Numbered from the stretch's first letter, positions 43,194-55,815 are shown. The stretch is 64,000 bases of DNA from Diphasiastrum complanatum (GCA_029204225.1 CM055108.1:24509670-24573669); one strand, 5' to 3'. A program made the numbers and translations. Notes: generated from the letters alone by a model not told the origin.

Positions 43194-43286
43194 CTTGAGC
43201 AATTGCCCTAATCGTTGGTGCATAATACCCAATGCAAAATGTGCATGAGCATTTTTTGGTAGTTTTCTACCAACATGTATAAGGCC
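43194..43286 (-). CDS. TPR gene exon C
   Basis: The acceptor is CTATTAG (ending at 43287) and the donor is GTATGG (from 43193). It has 93 bases, 31 codons, phase 0: GLIHVGRKLPKNAHAHFAL, then GIMHQRLGQLLK. It carries the first helix of a canonical TPR (small residues at positions 8 and 20). The block H-V-x-R-K-x-P-K-N-A-H-A-H-F is strongly conserved in the plant family as I remember it, and is the best single identifier of the gene. Confidence 0.88.
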
Positions 43287-43289
43287 CTA

Positions 43290-43900
43290 ATAGACATCAA
43301 CATTATAGATGACATCAATTATCAATTATGTACTTGTGATTTTCTTGCAAAGCTAAACAAAAGAGCAAAAGACTAACCCTTTTAAGAAAATTGGTTTCAA
43401 CTTTGGATAGATATTAAAGGTGTCCAAAATTCAAATCAGATTCAAATATGGCCGATATGAACAAGCACTCTTGAATCTTGCCCACACACCTATGATTCCA
43501 TATAAAACAAAAAAGAATTGAGGCACATATGCAATAGTCAATAAGGCCCCATAATTTTATCAAATTACAAACATTTTCATAAATTCTAAAATGGAACACT
43601 GCGAGGATCTTTACATATGAATTGAAGATCAAGTACGTCCACAAAGATGATGGAAATAACATTCCGTGTTTCCTTCTTTGAAGGCCAACCAACTGCTCAT
43701 GTTACTTGAATCACAAAATTCCAATTAGAATGGTCAAAATTGAAGTCAACAAACATTATTGTGGGAATAAAAAGCAACTCCTACCATCCTATATAGCAAA
43801 CAAACTCTAGCACTAACAAAATCGTAGACTCAAAGACAATAATAGGCCCCATAACATAAAAGTGTTCTTAACTACCATCAAGCAAGTAAACCGGCAATGA
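43290..43900. other. Intron between exons C and B, nothing recognised
   Basis: AT-rich sequence without coding or repeat landmarks. Confidence 0.35.
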
Positions 43901-45130
43901 TCTCTGGCCATTGAGAAGTTGAAATTCCGTCGAGCACAAGATCAATGACTTAAAGGCCAATCACCTGATTCGTGTTGCTAATATACTTGCACCTATTTTG
44001 GCCTCACTCCTTCATCATGTCGTTGTTTTTGGTTTTCCTTCGTCATGGTGCACCATCATCATTCATCTCATTCACAAGAGTGGTGACCCATGAAGCCTAA
44101 CAATTACCATACCATTATGATTAAGCACATTGTGGCTAAGCTTAACGGCACTATCCTTTAGACGTTGGTGGTTGAATGTAATAGAATATAGAGCCTTACC
44201 CAAGGAAGGTATGCTCATAGGACCACATAAGTCACTGTGTATCAGTGACAGAATGGACTTGGCTCTTCTGGCCTGTCCTCTTGGAAATCAAGTTCTAGAT
44301 TGTTTGCCTAGTAAGCAACTTTCATAGACAGATTGATTAGCTGACGCGGGCTTGCCATATAACTCCTAATCGAATCCGAAATTTTCTCAAATATTGTTCG
44401 ACGAGAAACGAGATTACATGCACTACATTCCACCATTGACCATGTGTTCACACTCCGAGCTATTATTGAGGAGGCCATGTTCAGACATGAGAGAGTTTAC
44501 TGTTGTTTTGTGGATTTCCAAAAAGCTTTTGGCTCAGTTTCATACCACAGGCTCATCCAAAGGTCTGGGGATCTTGGCTTCTCTATTGATACCATATTGG
44601 CGATCATGGCATCGTATGAGTAGGTTTGGGGCTATTTCAAACCTGAAGAGGGACTCTTTGAGAGATTCAAGAGTAACATTGGGGTGAAGAAGGGACTTTT
44701 TTGTTTGTATATTAACGAGCTTGAGAAAGCCATCAACTAGGATGGTGGTCTTGGATGCAGGCTTGGTGATATACTCATTTCCATTCTACTTTATGGGGAC
44801 GATGTGGCATTGATTTCTCCTTCTGGTTAGGTATTGCAGCAACAATTGGATACCATGAAAACCCAGATCATGATTTTTAATACCTCCAAGAACTTCATGC
44901 AGTGGCAGATGTCTACTCTAGAAGGACAACCACTAGGCGGTATATCCTCTTATTCATATTTGAGGACATCCTTCATTGGGCCAGCTTTTAATATTTGACA
45001 GGACGCCATGGCGAGATTGCAAAAGGGTCATGCTTTTTTTCTGTTCGACTTCTGAGCTCACAAGCTGGTCACCTGTCAATCTCAAGTCAAGTCGATCAGA
45101 AGGCGGTGGCCGTACAATCATCACGACCAA
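43900..45130 (+). pseudogene. LINE ORF2 reverse transcriptase remnant
   Basis: Third RT copy of the LINE family. It reads in broken frames: GFPSSWCTIIIHLIHKSG (about 44030-44085), HSTIDHVFTLRAIIEEAMF, VYCCFVDFQKAFGSVSYHRL, NIGVKKGLFCLYINELEKAI, ILLYGDDVALISPSG (Y-G-D-D box) and IMIFNTSKNFMQ. These align with the RT at 11690-12750. Stops and frameshifts are frequent. The active-site box here is YGDD, against YDDD in the other copy. Confidence 0.8.
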
Positions 45131-45585
45131 GTAGGATCTCCAACGGACTCAGATATTGTCCAAAAGCGATTGACAACAACACATAGTGGATTAATCTAAT
45201 TTTTAATGTACAGATTAACTATTCTTTTAATTAGCTACAAATACTCAACAACTTATCAGTTGTGATGTTAGAACTTTGAATCATTGAACATCCAGAGCGC
45301 AATTGTTCTGTTCTTTCTCTCTGTGACTACAGAGCATTGTCTTAGAAAGAACGCGACTTTGTCTGCATTCAAACTGTTATCATTCGTGACTAATTAATAT
45401 TCGTTCCATAATTCGAGTCATGTATGTTTAGATTATATTCAGATAGATTCAATCCTGCAGATAAATTTTTCATAGATTAAACTATTCGTGTGACTGATAG
45501 CACAAGTCGAATTCATTCTTCTAATCACCTTGACGCTTTACACTTTCGCACATAAAATCTAAATCTATAACCCAGTGAATTCATG
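45131..45585 (+). other. Possible LTR upstream of copia fragments
   Basis: AT-rich block with TGTGACTACAGAGCATTG and TTCATAGATTAAACTATTCG, just before copia protease/integrase text in the same orientation. No clear TG...CA ends. Confidence 0.3.
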
Positions 45586-46025
45586 CATGGCTATGGAATC
45601 AAAACTTGCTATATGTTGACTACCGAACAAAACATGTTGGTGGAGTGTGACAAATCTACCTATATGTGAAAGACAAAGATCACAGTCTCAAGGATGGACG
45701 TAGGTCTTCCAAGCATTAAGACTTCTTCAAATGTATGTCAGGCTTGTGCGCTTGGGAAACAACAAAAGCAAAAACTTCCAAAGGGAAAAGCTACGAAGGC
45801 CAAAAGGTATTCTTGAGCTTATGCATTCAAATTTGTGCAGTCTCATGTAGACTCTAGATCTGCAAGAGAGGCGTACTACTCTATGACGTTCATAAATGAT
45901 TTCTCATAAGAAGTGTTGTTCTATCTCCTTAGATAGAAATTTGAAGCATTCAAATACTTCAAGCAGTGGAAAGTTTTGGTGGAGAATCACACAGGATAGG
46001 AGCTCTAAAGACTCTTTGGTCATAT
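45586..46025 (+). pseudogene. Copia fragment: GAG-pre-integrase and integrase start
   Basis: Plus strand, broken frames: GLPSIKTSSNVCQACALGKQ (zinc-binding CxxC end), VDSRSAREAYYSMTFINDFS and FEAFKYFKQWKVLVENHTG. These correspond to the integrase N-terminus of Ty1/copia (usual text Y.+TFIDD.SR and F..FK.....E). It stops at about 46025, where sequence of the opposite orientation starts. Confidence 0.65.
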
Positions 46026-46985
46026 GCAGGTGGTACACCTAAAATTGTTTCGAACTTTTCAAATTGTCTGCACTAAGTGGTTTAGTGAAGATATCCCCAA
46101 TCTAATTGTTGCAGCTCAATCTAACCACTATGCACTTTCGCTCATATAAAGTATTGGTCCGCCTCCATATGCTTCGTCCTCGCATGTTAGGCTGGAACTT
46201 ATGCAAGCTGATTGCAACTTTGTTGTCTCAATGTAGCAATGTGCGTCCTACTTGAGTGATCTTCATATCATCAGTTAGATGTTGTAACCAAATAGCTTCA
46301 TAGGCAGTGTTCACAATTGCCCTGTACTCAGCTTCAATAGATGATAAAGCAATAGTGGGCTTCTTGTTGTACCAAGAAATGGTCCCTCAACTTAGGCTAA
46401 AGCAACATCCTGTCATCAATCTCTGATCATCTTTATCACCTGCACAATCTGAATTTGAATAACCTTCAAACCGCAGATCACCAATCCTGTAGGTTATTGT
46501 CCCTCTCACATAACATAGGATCCGCTTGGCTGCCTTCTAATGTGATTCTAAAGGTTTACTCATGAATTAGCTCACAATTCCAACCGCATGTGCAATGTTT
46601 GGAGTGGTAGTTGTAACGTAAATCAAGCTTTGCCCTAATTGATGGTAGAGGGTCTCCTCTGCTTATCTTATGATGACTTGCTACTTGTGTCCATTGATGT
46701 GTTAATTGGCTTGCTATCTTGCATGTTGAATCTCTTCAATATTTGTTGTGCATACTTTGCCTAAGAGATGAAAAGACAATGCTTCCCTTTTCAAACCTCA
46801 ACTCCTAGGCAATCATGCAACAAACCTAATCTTTCATTTCAAACTCACAAGAAAGACTTCCCTTAACACAAGCAATAAGTTTTCTATTGCTTCCTATAAT
46901 GACCAAGTCATTCACATAGAGCACAACAACAACAATGTCTTCACCTTTCTTGAGCTGGGGGGTATTGAAGGGTGATGCCCATTTT
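46026..46985 (-). pseudogene. Copia fragment: RT end and RNase H
   Basis: Minus strand, broken frames. At 47032-46826 it reads VVVLYVNDLVIIGSNRK (the catalytic YVDDL changed to YVNDL) and CEFEMKD. Further down are ITYRIGDLRFEGYSNSDCAG, TISWYNKKPTIALSSIEAEY, EAIWLQHLTDDMK and GDIFTKPLSADN. This is the RNase H of Ty1/copia. The middle of RT is missing. Confidence 0.75.
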
Positions 46986-47347
46986 ACCGCTTGGCTAAGC
47001 ACTAACATGATTGTTAATTGTACAAATACCATGGGGCATGTTATATGTAAACTACATGGTATCCCCTATGTGTAACTTAAGAAAGTTAGTGCAAGGGGTC
47101 CATTTGGCCAAGTAGCTCAATCAAATGGATGCCATCTACACTTTCCATACATATACTTGAGACGTTAACCTCATAAAGGATTATGTGGACCCATGCCCTC
47201 CCTCTCTTACTAGAAAGTCATTCTCTTCTAAGTTTTGTTGTTGTCAAGTGCTTCAGCAATTTCTCTTGTACTTGGTATCTTTGCATAGCTAACTTTCTCA
47301 AGCTTTCATGCTAGTATTAAAGTTAAGATAATCTATCTATTCCTACA
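46974..47347. repeat. LTR-like segment related to 15713-15830
   Basis: Starts TATTGAAGGGTGATGCCC and ends CTATTCCTACA. The first 100 bases match the insert at 15713 (GCATGTT, TGGCTAAGCA). The start TA in place of TG suggests mutation. Confidence 0.45.
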
Positions 47348-47659
47348 TGTCAATGTCAATCTTGGTTCATTGGCTCGGTGTGGGACCTCATTATTTGCAG
47401 CAGCTCTCCTGTTTATGCAATTAAAAGGTGCTTTCGGCAAGACATGTTGGCGTGGTGCTTCCCTTTATTCTTCATAAATGGGGCATTATACCTTCTTTCC
47501 ATTGTGCTTTTGTATGGTTTTATACTACTACTTGATTGATCGAGAGGGCTTGCTTCTTTAAGCTACCTCCCAATCCAATCTTCACCTTGCCATGCTTTCT
47601 TCCACGTAGCTTGTGTGCTATAGGATGACACCTTCTACATTGTGTAATATTCTACTGCG

Positions 47660-48200
47660 TTGGCTCCGTACAATGCTCATCTCACAAACCCTCTTATCTT
47701 TTTATTAACTTTCCTAAGGTCGAGGCTTTTGATAGCTCTAAGCTTTATTTCCATATTCTTGAAGAGACATTTGTTTCCTCCTCTCTTGCTTCTACTAACT
47801 ACCATGCAAAGCTTGCCTATGCTACATGCACGCGCTGATTGTCTTACAAATTTTTGTATTTATGTTGCTCACACTCACTTTCTTCCAATAGTTGAGAGTG
47901 GTAGCACGCATTCCTTTATGATGCTTATCAACCATTCTAAGCGAATTTTACATGTTGAGGCTGCTGATTCTCAAAATGAAAGTACTCAGCTTCCTTGGAT
48001 GCTTCGTTGCCAGAGAAAAGATTTCATGGACCAGACTGATTTTAATATCATACCTATTGCCCGACATGACACGATACTTGGTGCCAGTTAGTTTGCTTCA
48101 TTGGGGGATTTCACTTTCAACTTGCAATGTTCATACCAATCATTCACTTGTCATAGCTACCATCATCCAACCCACTTTAGGGGACTGATACTCAGCAAGG
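47660..48200 (+). pseudogene. Gypsy-type protease remnant
   Basis: A 143-residue frame, mostly degenerate, ends with LPIVESGSTHSFMMLI (in active retropepsins D-x-G-A/S-T-H-N-F; here ESGSTHSF, so the catalytic Asp is lost) and FNIIPIARHDTILGAS. After the stop FASLGDFTFNLQ follows. The pattern matches the protease of Ty3/gypsy elements (compare VDDGATHNFI and IVLGRDWL in gypsy A). Confidence 0.6.
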
Positions 48201-50080
48201 TTGTTCGATTATGTTTGGAGTAGTTTTTATGGGGACCTATATCTTGATGCCTTCACTTGGCATTCTTGGGCCTTCCATGCACATTATTGTGGGCCTTTTC
48301 CAATCCTTCAGCATTTTCAGGTTGCTCCAATCAGATTGCAGTTGTTGGTAAAGTTGTTTCTTGCATGCCCACATTGAGGTTCTTGGCCGAGGAGAGTTAT
48401 AGACTTGCCTAACCTTGCTATGCTCGTTATATTCATATTTTGGCCACAAACTCCCGATTCATGTATAGGCCTAAAGGCCATTTATATGCATTTATATTTT
48501 GGCCATAGTAGGGTGCAGAACCCCAGCTTGTGGATAAGGTTGGCTATGTCTCTGGAAGTTTCCGTTTTAGGGCATATGTTGGGTATAAATAGGGACTAGA
48601 GCACTCATTATTCAACTTTGGATATTGGCATTGCTTGAGCTTGGTATTACTTGAGCTCTTTGTAAGGGAACTCATGGCTAATGCTTTGTAGGGATTTAGC
48701 TATTGATCATATGCAATGTACTTCAGCCTTCTTTGTAGTGATATGCCACTTGTGCCTCATTTGTTGTCATTGATATCAATGTGTTCATAACTCTTGCTCA
48801 CACTCAATCTTCCTCCCTATACATGTCAAAGACTATCTCATTGAACGCCACACAATTTTCAGAAATACAGCAGATGTATGGACTCGTATATGAGATAGGC
48901 CCCAGAACTTCGTTGCATTGTAAAGATGAGCACTCTGCAATTGCAATTTCTCATAGAAATGAACACAAACCTATATCCTGTGCATTCCCTCTTTACTCGA
49001 TCCAATTCCACTTGCTGAAATTTTCTCAGTTAATCATCAATTATGCAAAAGCTATTGCACGATACCAAGTTGCATTCTAGGATCCTTGAACAAAACCCAA
49101 GAGCCATAGAGGTGTTCCGTTGCTCGTGTGCCTTAGTGGAAGACAAATCCATTGAGGACTGATCTTTTTATTTGTTGCATGTTGTTCAAAGCACAATCTG
49201 ACACATTACATAATGTTTGATGCTGGAAAAACCTTAAAGAATATGAGAGATGAATCATGAATTTTTGTTGACTAAACCTATCATTTATTCTACTGGAACT
49301 TCGAATATTCAGCTTTCATTTGATTGTTGATATATTTCATATTTACATATTCAAAGAACCCTCAAAAGAGGAAAAGCGGAAAAACACTATTCTTACCAAA
49401 CAGTTGAAGTTTAACGTATCAAAATGGTGTCAGTGAAAATATTTCTGTTTTGGGGTTTATTCCAAATCAAAAGCAAGTCTTTCTTAAGGGTAGCCTGCTT
49501 ATGTTAGATGCTGGTTTGACCAATGACCATGTCCAATGACCATGTGAAAAAGAGTAAGCAGCTATGATACTTTCATATTGCCCTTTTTCTGACCGATATT
49601 CTTATCTTCTACAAGGTTAGGTCTCCTGCTTCCCACATCTGGCATTTATTCAATGACAATATTTATGTAGCAAGAATGTTGGTTTGGTCCAGCTTGAAAA
49701 CTTTTGGACCCGTTCAAATACCTCCTTAGGGCCATACCTGACTGTTCAATGTCCAATACCCTTATACTGTCCCAGTCTACTAAAATCGTAGATACTTCAA
49801 CAAATTAAGTGAGAAGTGCTAAAACTAAAAAAACATACAGGAGTGTCCTCTGCTTAGTAGAAATCTGTCCAGCTTGTGGCCACTTTCTTTGCACTCAGCG
49901 ATTTACTTACACACTGTAATGTCATGTTCTGTAATTCAACAATGACATATAACCTTTTCCCCCTGCTCTGTAGCCTTCTCAATGGACATGAGATCTTCTA
50001 GGTGATCATTGTGAATGAGTTAAATTGGACATTTTACATGCGAACGTAAAAGTAACCAAGGTCTGTAGGATAATTGCATG
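48201..50080. other. Intron sequence, nothing recognised
   Basis: No element or gene motif is clear. ATAGGCCTAAAGGCCATTTA near 48465 resembles 17290. Confidence 0.35.
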
Positions 50081-50084
50081 TTTC

Positions 50085-50160
50085 GAACCGGAACACGTTC
50101 CGGGAATTCCCATTAGGGTTCCCTGGAACATATCTGGCTTTCAGTTTTGTTTTTAAGGTT
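50085..50160 (-). repeat. Palindrome-bearing repeat, copy 3
   Basis: On the minus strand it reads AACCCTAATGGGAATTCCC followed by GGAACGTGTTCCGG, matching copy 2 at 40400-40448 in order and spacing, in opposite orientation. Confidence 0.55.
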
Positions 50161-50626
50161 CTGAAAATTTCCTAGTGTTTGTAAAAAATTAAGGTCTAAA
50201 TAATTTTTTTTGAGTGTTTTAAAATTGTTCTTAGATTTTTTTTTAAATTTTAGTTAAAATATAAAATACATAACAGTGGAACTGTGGCTTTATGAAAAAA
50301 GCTCAATCAAGGAAAGGCAACATTCTACTGAAAGAATAAGACTTACTTCTCACAATATTTTAATTCTCAGAAAAACTTTGCCAGATAAACTGAGTGCTCC
50401 ACACTCAAATTCATCCAGCTGATTTTGACTCATAGACACAGAACATAGTATTGTCATTGTTGTTTCAAATGAAATGCAAAAAAAGAAGTAAACCTGGAGC
50501 ATGAAATTTGATGAGGTCAAATGCCATATGATAGAATTTCTGGAAACAGGTTACTTCTGAGCAAAAGATAACAGCAGATTGGACTGAGTCTTAAAAAACA
50601 TTTGCAGATGTTCCTCCACAACTTAC

Positions 50627-50837
50627 GACTTTCAGGCTTTTGATCTTTTCTTCCTTTGAACTTGGTGCACCACCTGCAGGAAGTTCCATATCACCCTCTT
50701 GACCTGAATCCAATGCAGTGTCTCCTTTTGGTTTTGGACGACATTTTCCTGATTTTGGATTTTTCTCCTCCCCCTCTTTAACTGATGTCTGCTCCTTAAC
50801 AAAATCTGTGCTATCTTTGGACTCATCCAATGTTTTG
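50627..50837 (-). CDS. TPR gene exon B
   Basis: The acceptor is TTTTGCAG (ending at 50838) and the donor is the consensus GTAAGT (from 50626). It has 211 bases: one base completing a codon plus 70 codons. It reads KTLDESKDSTDFVKEQ, VKEGEEKNPKSGKCRPKP and GAPSSKEEKIKSLKV. The charged linker with K-x-G-K-C-R and SS-K/R-EEK just before the TPR array is the arrangement I remember in plant homologues. It joins exon C (GLIHVGRK) in phase 0 across a 7.3-kb intron. Confidence 0.82.
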
Positions 50838-53440
50838 CTGCAAAAGAAACTTGAAAGCCTCAGTTCAGATGTATTGCAGTATATAGAGTTTTTTCTTTGT
50901 CAAGGACATGAAAAAATATGTGAAAACAAGAAACAAGTAATGGCACTTGGACTCTAGTTATATTATCTATAAAAGAAAATTCTAGGAAAATACTTTGATG
51001 ACATTTCTCTAGCTACTTTAGCTGATTAAGAATCACTACTCAAAAAAAGTACCAAGAAAAAGCTCTGGTACTTTTGAGTCATTGCCAATAAACACAGAAA
51101 CTGTAAGAACTTGGATAACGAGGTTGTGTATTAAAGGCAACAACTGAATAATAATAATATTTACAAATAAGCCAATCAAACTTTCTGACAACGATCCAAA
51201 CAAACCCAGAAACAACATGTCAGCTTTCAGAGAAAATCCAAAGGCCATGCAATTTTCAGATGAACACACTGCTAGAAATGCTTGAAAGCCAAAAGCAATC
51301 CCTTTCAAAAGGTTTGTTTAGGCATATGAAAGATGGAAAATGGTGTGAACCTCAAGATTAAGAGATGAAAGTTGATTTCACTGAATTGTTCAATCAAGCT
51401 CTACAAGCAGGCCCTTCTAAACAGTGTCTATTCCAAAGCCTAATCGTCGAATTGGTCAAGAACGGAGAAACAAATTTGCAGCATGGCCTTAATGACCTTA
51501 ATTAAACCTGGACGACAACATTAGGGCAATAATGGAAACATCAACTCTAATAACTTAGGCCTCCTTAGATCATGTTATATTGTGATAGATTCCATTATAA
51601 ATAAGTCAGATTGCCAAACGCGAAACCTTGTAAGCTTTGCAAGAATGGAGCTTATTTCTACTTCGATGGAATAGTATTACACATAGTCATGGATTTCATT
51701 CTACTTTGATAGATAATCTAAATTTCCATTACATGATAAAGCTCAAATGTGATGCATGCAGTCATGCATGTTGCACATGTCAATGCATCATAGTTTTGGG
51801 AAATGTTTCCCACCAGGAAACAAGGACCCCCTACTGCACCCAGAAATCCAAGTCATTGAAATGAATGTTATAAAAAAGATAGCACTACTATTTTAAATAG
51901 AGAATTATGTTGTACAAAGAAACCAAGGGGCAACATATCATGCCACAAACAAAGTTAGAGACGAGAACCACCATAAGGAATGCAACATATAACTATATTT
52001 AAGACCATCCTAATACACCAAGAGTGTTATCGGAATATAAAATCAGATAGCACCATGCTATCAAACATACCCAGAGGCAAGCTAAGAGATCAAGCTTGCC
52101 ACATAAAGAGTATGCTAGATACCATTGGAAAAATATAAAACCTCCAGCCACATAGATCTACCTCTAAAAAACTAGGAATGGAGAGTATGAACCTGATAGA
52201 TGTGTGCTTCATCACAAGAACCATGAATCTAAACTAAGCAACCTCATCTGACTGCTTTGGATATGCATGCTCTACCATCTAAGGTCCACCTATAGCATCT
52301 AGAACAATAGCAAGAATGCACAAAGACTGGTAAAATAACGTATCTAAACATACTTGATCCCAAGCTATAGAACCAACAAGAGAATTTGGATGCTCATCCG
52401 TACATGTAACCTCTAACAGATGGGAACAATATGTCTAACATCTAGAACCTTTGCCACATCTAGATCTTCTGCAAGAGTCTCATCTCCAATATCCTCTAAC
52501 ATGTGCTACATCTAGATGTTGTAAAAGAATCATCTCCAATATCCTATGACCCTTCACATATATCATCTACCCCATTCACATTAGCCGTTGTACCATTAGG
52601 TATATCATGTGGCTCATGATCCTAGCTAGCTACTAATCTGGAACATCATGTGAATTATTCTTGTCAAGGTTGTGCTCTATCACAGCAGCAAAAACAATCC
52701 TATAGAAAAGCATCCCAATCATAGCATGAATTATCTCATCTATAAGCCAACCACCGAAAATTAGCTCTCCCTTCAAAATATGAAGCAGCCATCACAATCC
52801 TACAAGCATCACATTATGGATAAATCTCAAAATAGGACTCTAACTAGTAATTCAATATCCCCAGATTACCCAAGCCATTTACTAATAGAGTATACTGATA
52901 GAGCTAAGAAGTAATATGGTTGGTATTCACAAACAAGGTCTAGATATTCCAGTTTGTCCAAAGTTTGACTCTGCAAGAACTTCGTCAAAATGGATAGAGT
53001 ACGGATCTTAAGAGTCATAGAACATCAAAAAAAGCCTAGATCCAATTACATATATAATTAAGAAAATCTGAACATAAAAAGTGAAATATCTCTTTCACAA
53101 TATTGGACTTGGCAAATTACTTTCGATCTAGAGCTTCATACCCTCACATGATTATTTCCAACTGATGTCATGAATAATTACGAAAAAAGGTGCGTTTCTC
53201 TAAATAGAAAAAAAACAGGTTTTGGATTTAGGATTTCAAAAAAAACCATCAAAGTAAATCACTTCTTTGGGGACACCCACAACCGCTAGGAAACCAATGC
53301 AACGGATACAACTCAATCCTAATCAGAAATGAAAAATTATGGCAAAAAATGTGAAAAAGAAATCTGCTAGAGCTAAGAGAAAGAAAATGGCAAGAGGGAA
53401 AAAAGTAAGTAGAAGAAATTAGCACCTTCCCAACTGCTCA
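50838..53440. other. Intron between exons B and A, degraded repeats
   Basis: No long frame. 51900-53450 has many AT-rich phrases with the feel of an old LTR element in minus orientation, including a primer-site-like minus-strand TGGTATTGGAG at about 53448-53458 (one short stretch off TGGTATCAGAG). No pol motif was found. Confidence 0.3.
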
Positions 53441-54946
53441 GAAAAGCACTCCAATACCAGGTTATGAACATATTCACAAAATACGACATCACATAAACCA
53501 TAACAAGAACTATAATTGATGACCAATGAATAATCTCCTTCAAAGATTACTAAAGATCGCCAAAGACAATCACATACAAAGCTCTGCATGCAATGTTGTT
53601 GAGTTCTCTCACGAAGAACCCAAGCACTCAATATTCAAAAGCTCTCAAATGAGGGTCCTTGATCCTTGTTCATAGTCTTCTTGGGAACCGTAGAGGAACC
53701 TTGTAGGAAACCCTAATGCATAAATTGAGAAATAGAAAAGCCAACACTTTTGCAGGAAAATATGCACCCACCTACCAGGTTCCCTCAAATGTATGTCCTT
53801 AACACCACCTTTGACCAAACTCTTTGCAGGAAAATATCACAAAAGCGTACAAACGATGTTCTTCTACAGCCAAAGCTTGGGTGCTAAGGTCGTTACTTGT
53901 GTACTTGAAAACTTGCCTCATTTTTGGAGGCTGGAACCCAGACAGGCTCATTAGAAAGCACAATAATTGCAAACAGGAGTGGCTTAATAACCTGCTAAGT
54001 ATCTCAAAAGGCATCCACCTCATTATCCTATAAAAATTAAAAAATTTCTTCCTAACAAAGAAAGTGCCACTCATCTTAAACGCTACTTGAATTTGTTATT
54101 CCTCCCAAATACACAAATCTTCCTTTTCCGGAAAAGATCAGACTGTTGATATCAAAAAATAGTGATAAATGGATTCATTGAAAAGGTATAAATAATCAGC
54201 ATGGGCTGCTTGATTCCTTGAAAGTTGAAACAATGTATTTTAGTTGCTGCTGCTTTTCCAATTTATGTCACTCTTAAGTAGTTAGACCACTATGGTGTAG
54301 TATTTCCTTTCTGCATTAACATTGAGCCAGAAATCACAAACCTGAGTTCTATGAAGTAGGAAAAGCTACAAACATGGCTTGGTCCCTCCTAGAAGGAGCT
54401 CAAAAGTCAAGTATGCAAGAATATTAATTTCGTTTCGTGCCTTGGAATCTCTAAAAGACAGGTTAACTGATGTACAGAGTCAACAAACAGCTACAAACTT
54501 CAGGACCCCACTAGACCAACTAGAATGAAGAACTTGCAAAATTCAATTTTCCATTTGAGAAAATAATAACATAGAATGAGGATAGTATCAAATAAGCTGC
54601 TAAGTACTTCCCTCGAAATTTCACAGCATAAGCTGCTTTCTAAAGGTAGCCTATGCATTCTAAGCATCTGCTATGCAAATGCTTTCTCATCTTCAACAGG
54701 AAGACTTACAATGTCGAAATTACTGAGATGGAATTTTCAGAACCTGGACCAGCTTAATTTGATAAGTTGAAATAGGCAGTTCAGTTTCTGAGAAAACAAC
54801 AGCCATTAATAAAGCAGTAGCTGATCAAGAGCCACAGGCAGTTCAGATACCAGAAGAAATTTACATAAAGTAGCTAAAATTCTTATCATATCTCAAATTC
54901 AATGTGATATACCAGCAAACAGAGATGCAGCAATGAAGGTAAAGAC

Positions 54947-55742
54947 CTGTTGCAAGGTGCTTGAGGTATGTCTACTGTGTCATCCATCACAGGAAGTCCC
55001 TCGTCCTCACCATCACTAGCAGGAGGTTCAGCATTCAGATCTGCAAAGACTACTTCTCTGACTGTGCGTGCAATAGGACCCCCTTGAGGAAGCAATGTTG
55101 CTCCTCTCTCTTCATGATGTCTTTCAAATTGCTCCGTCCCACCAACTTCAGGCACCAACTTCATGGATGAAAATTTCATTTCTCCTCGAGATTCTCTTTT
55201 ATTTTCCATATCAATTGACTCCCTTTTCAAAGAAATACTGTCTGATTCAGTCTGCTCTGATTTCACAACTTCACCTTGAATATGAGATGCAGATACTTGT
55301 TGACCTGACTGTTGAGAAATTGATTGCTGGTTGCTTGTTGAAGAGGGCTGGACTTTTGAGAGATGAGGTGTATAACTAGATTGAGCTGGCATATGATGGT
55401 AAGCTGTCTTCGGAATGCCATGCTGCTGAAGAGCCTGCTGATGAAGAGCCTGTTGATGAAGTGCCTGCTGATGGAGGGCTTGCTGTTGAGCAGTCCCAAA
55501 TGGAACTAAGCTCTTCAAATCATTCAATGCATGAGCAGGGCGACGAGAAACAGATTGCAATTCCTGCTGTGAAATGTGTACTTGAGGTAATTTTAAGCAC
55601 GCTGTCACGGAACCTAACAAGTCCGCATTTTTATCCTTAAAAGAACTCTTTGCAGGACTCTCCTTTTGCATGTTATTTGAATTCTGCCCAAACATAGGCA
55701 GGGTAAGCGCAGAAAAGTTTTTTAGGGAAACTATGTTGTTGC
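54947..55742 (-). CDS. TPR gene exon A (N-terminal region, upstream border uncertain)
   Basis: The donor is GTCTTT (from 54946). It leaves AG, which the first base of exon B (C) completes to a Ser codon, so phases agree. The exon reads NNIVSLKNFSALTLPMFGQN, then ADLLGSVTACLKLPQVHIS, a run of HQQAL repeats, SQQSGQQVSASHIQGE, LKRESIDMENKRESRGEM and TVREVVFADLNAEPP, with an acidic end DGEDEGLPVMDD. There is no domain I recognise; Q/S-rich and acidic, probably disordered. The acceptor could be at 55743, 55755 or 55787. An ATG in frame is first seen at FSALTLPM. Assignment to the TPR gene rests on strand, phase and neighbourhood. Confidence 0.65.
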
Positions 55743-55814
55743 CTGAAATCACTGCTGCAGTAACACTTCACACAAGGTCATCATGCCTGCAACAAATCAC
55801 CTTATTAACTCTCT

Positions 55815-55815
55815 C

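Larger units (their letters stand above)
2975..55742 (-). other. Plant TPR-protein gene, seven exons, continuing past the left edge
   Basis: Seven minus-strand exons at 55742-54947, 50837-50627, 43286-43194, 43105-42998, 42802-42632, 20471-20383 and 3096-2975 join in phase (2/1, 0, 0, 0, 0, 2/1). They give an acidic, Q-rich N-terminal part followed by several tetratricopeptide repeats. From memory the TPR part matches, block by block, a conserved plant protein typified by Arabidopsis At5g37130, annotated as TPR or protein prenylyltransferase superfamily. TPR arrays are protein-binding scaffolds; the specific role is not known to me. The family protein is several hundred residues longer, so more exons are expected to the left of base 2975. 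Introns of about 22 and 17 kb are filled with transposons. The first coding exon may lie further right. Confidence 0.8.

Noticed and set aside
47660-47900. Membrane-protein-like Leu/Phe-rich frame
   Set aside because: The following protease text shows that this is a decayed gypsy gag-pol region.
54886-55752. Exon A as a separate single-exon gene
   Set aside because: It has no plausible start in frame at the upstream border, the stop lies just past a good donor, and the split codon fits exon B. A separate gene cannot be fully excluded.
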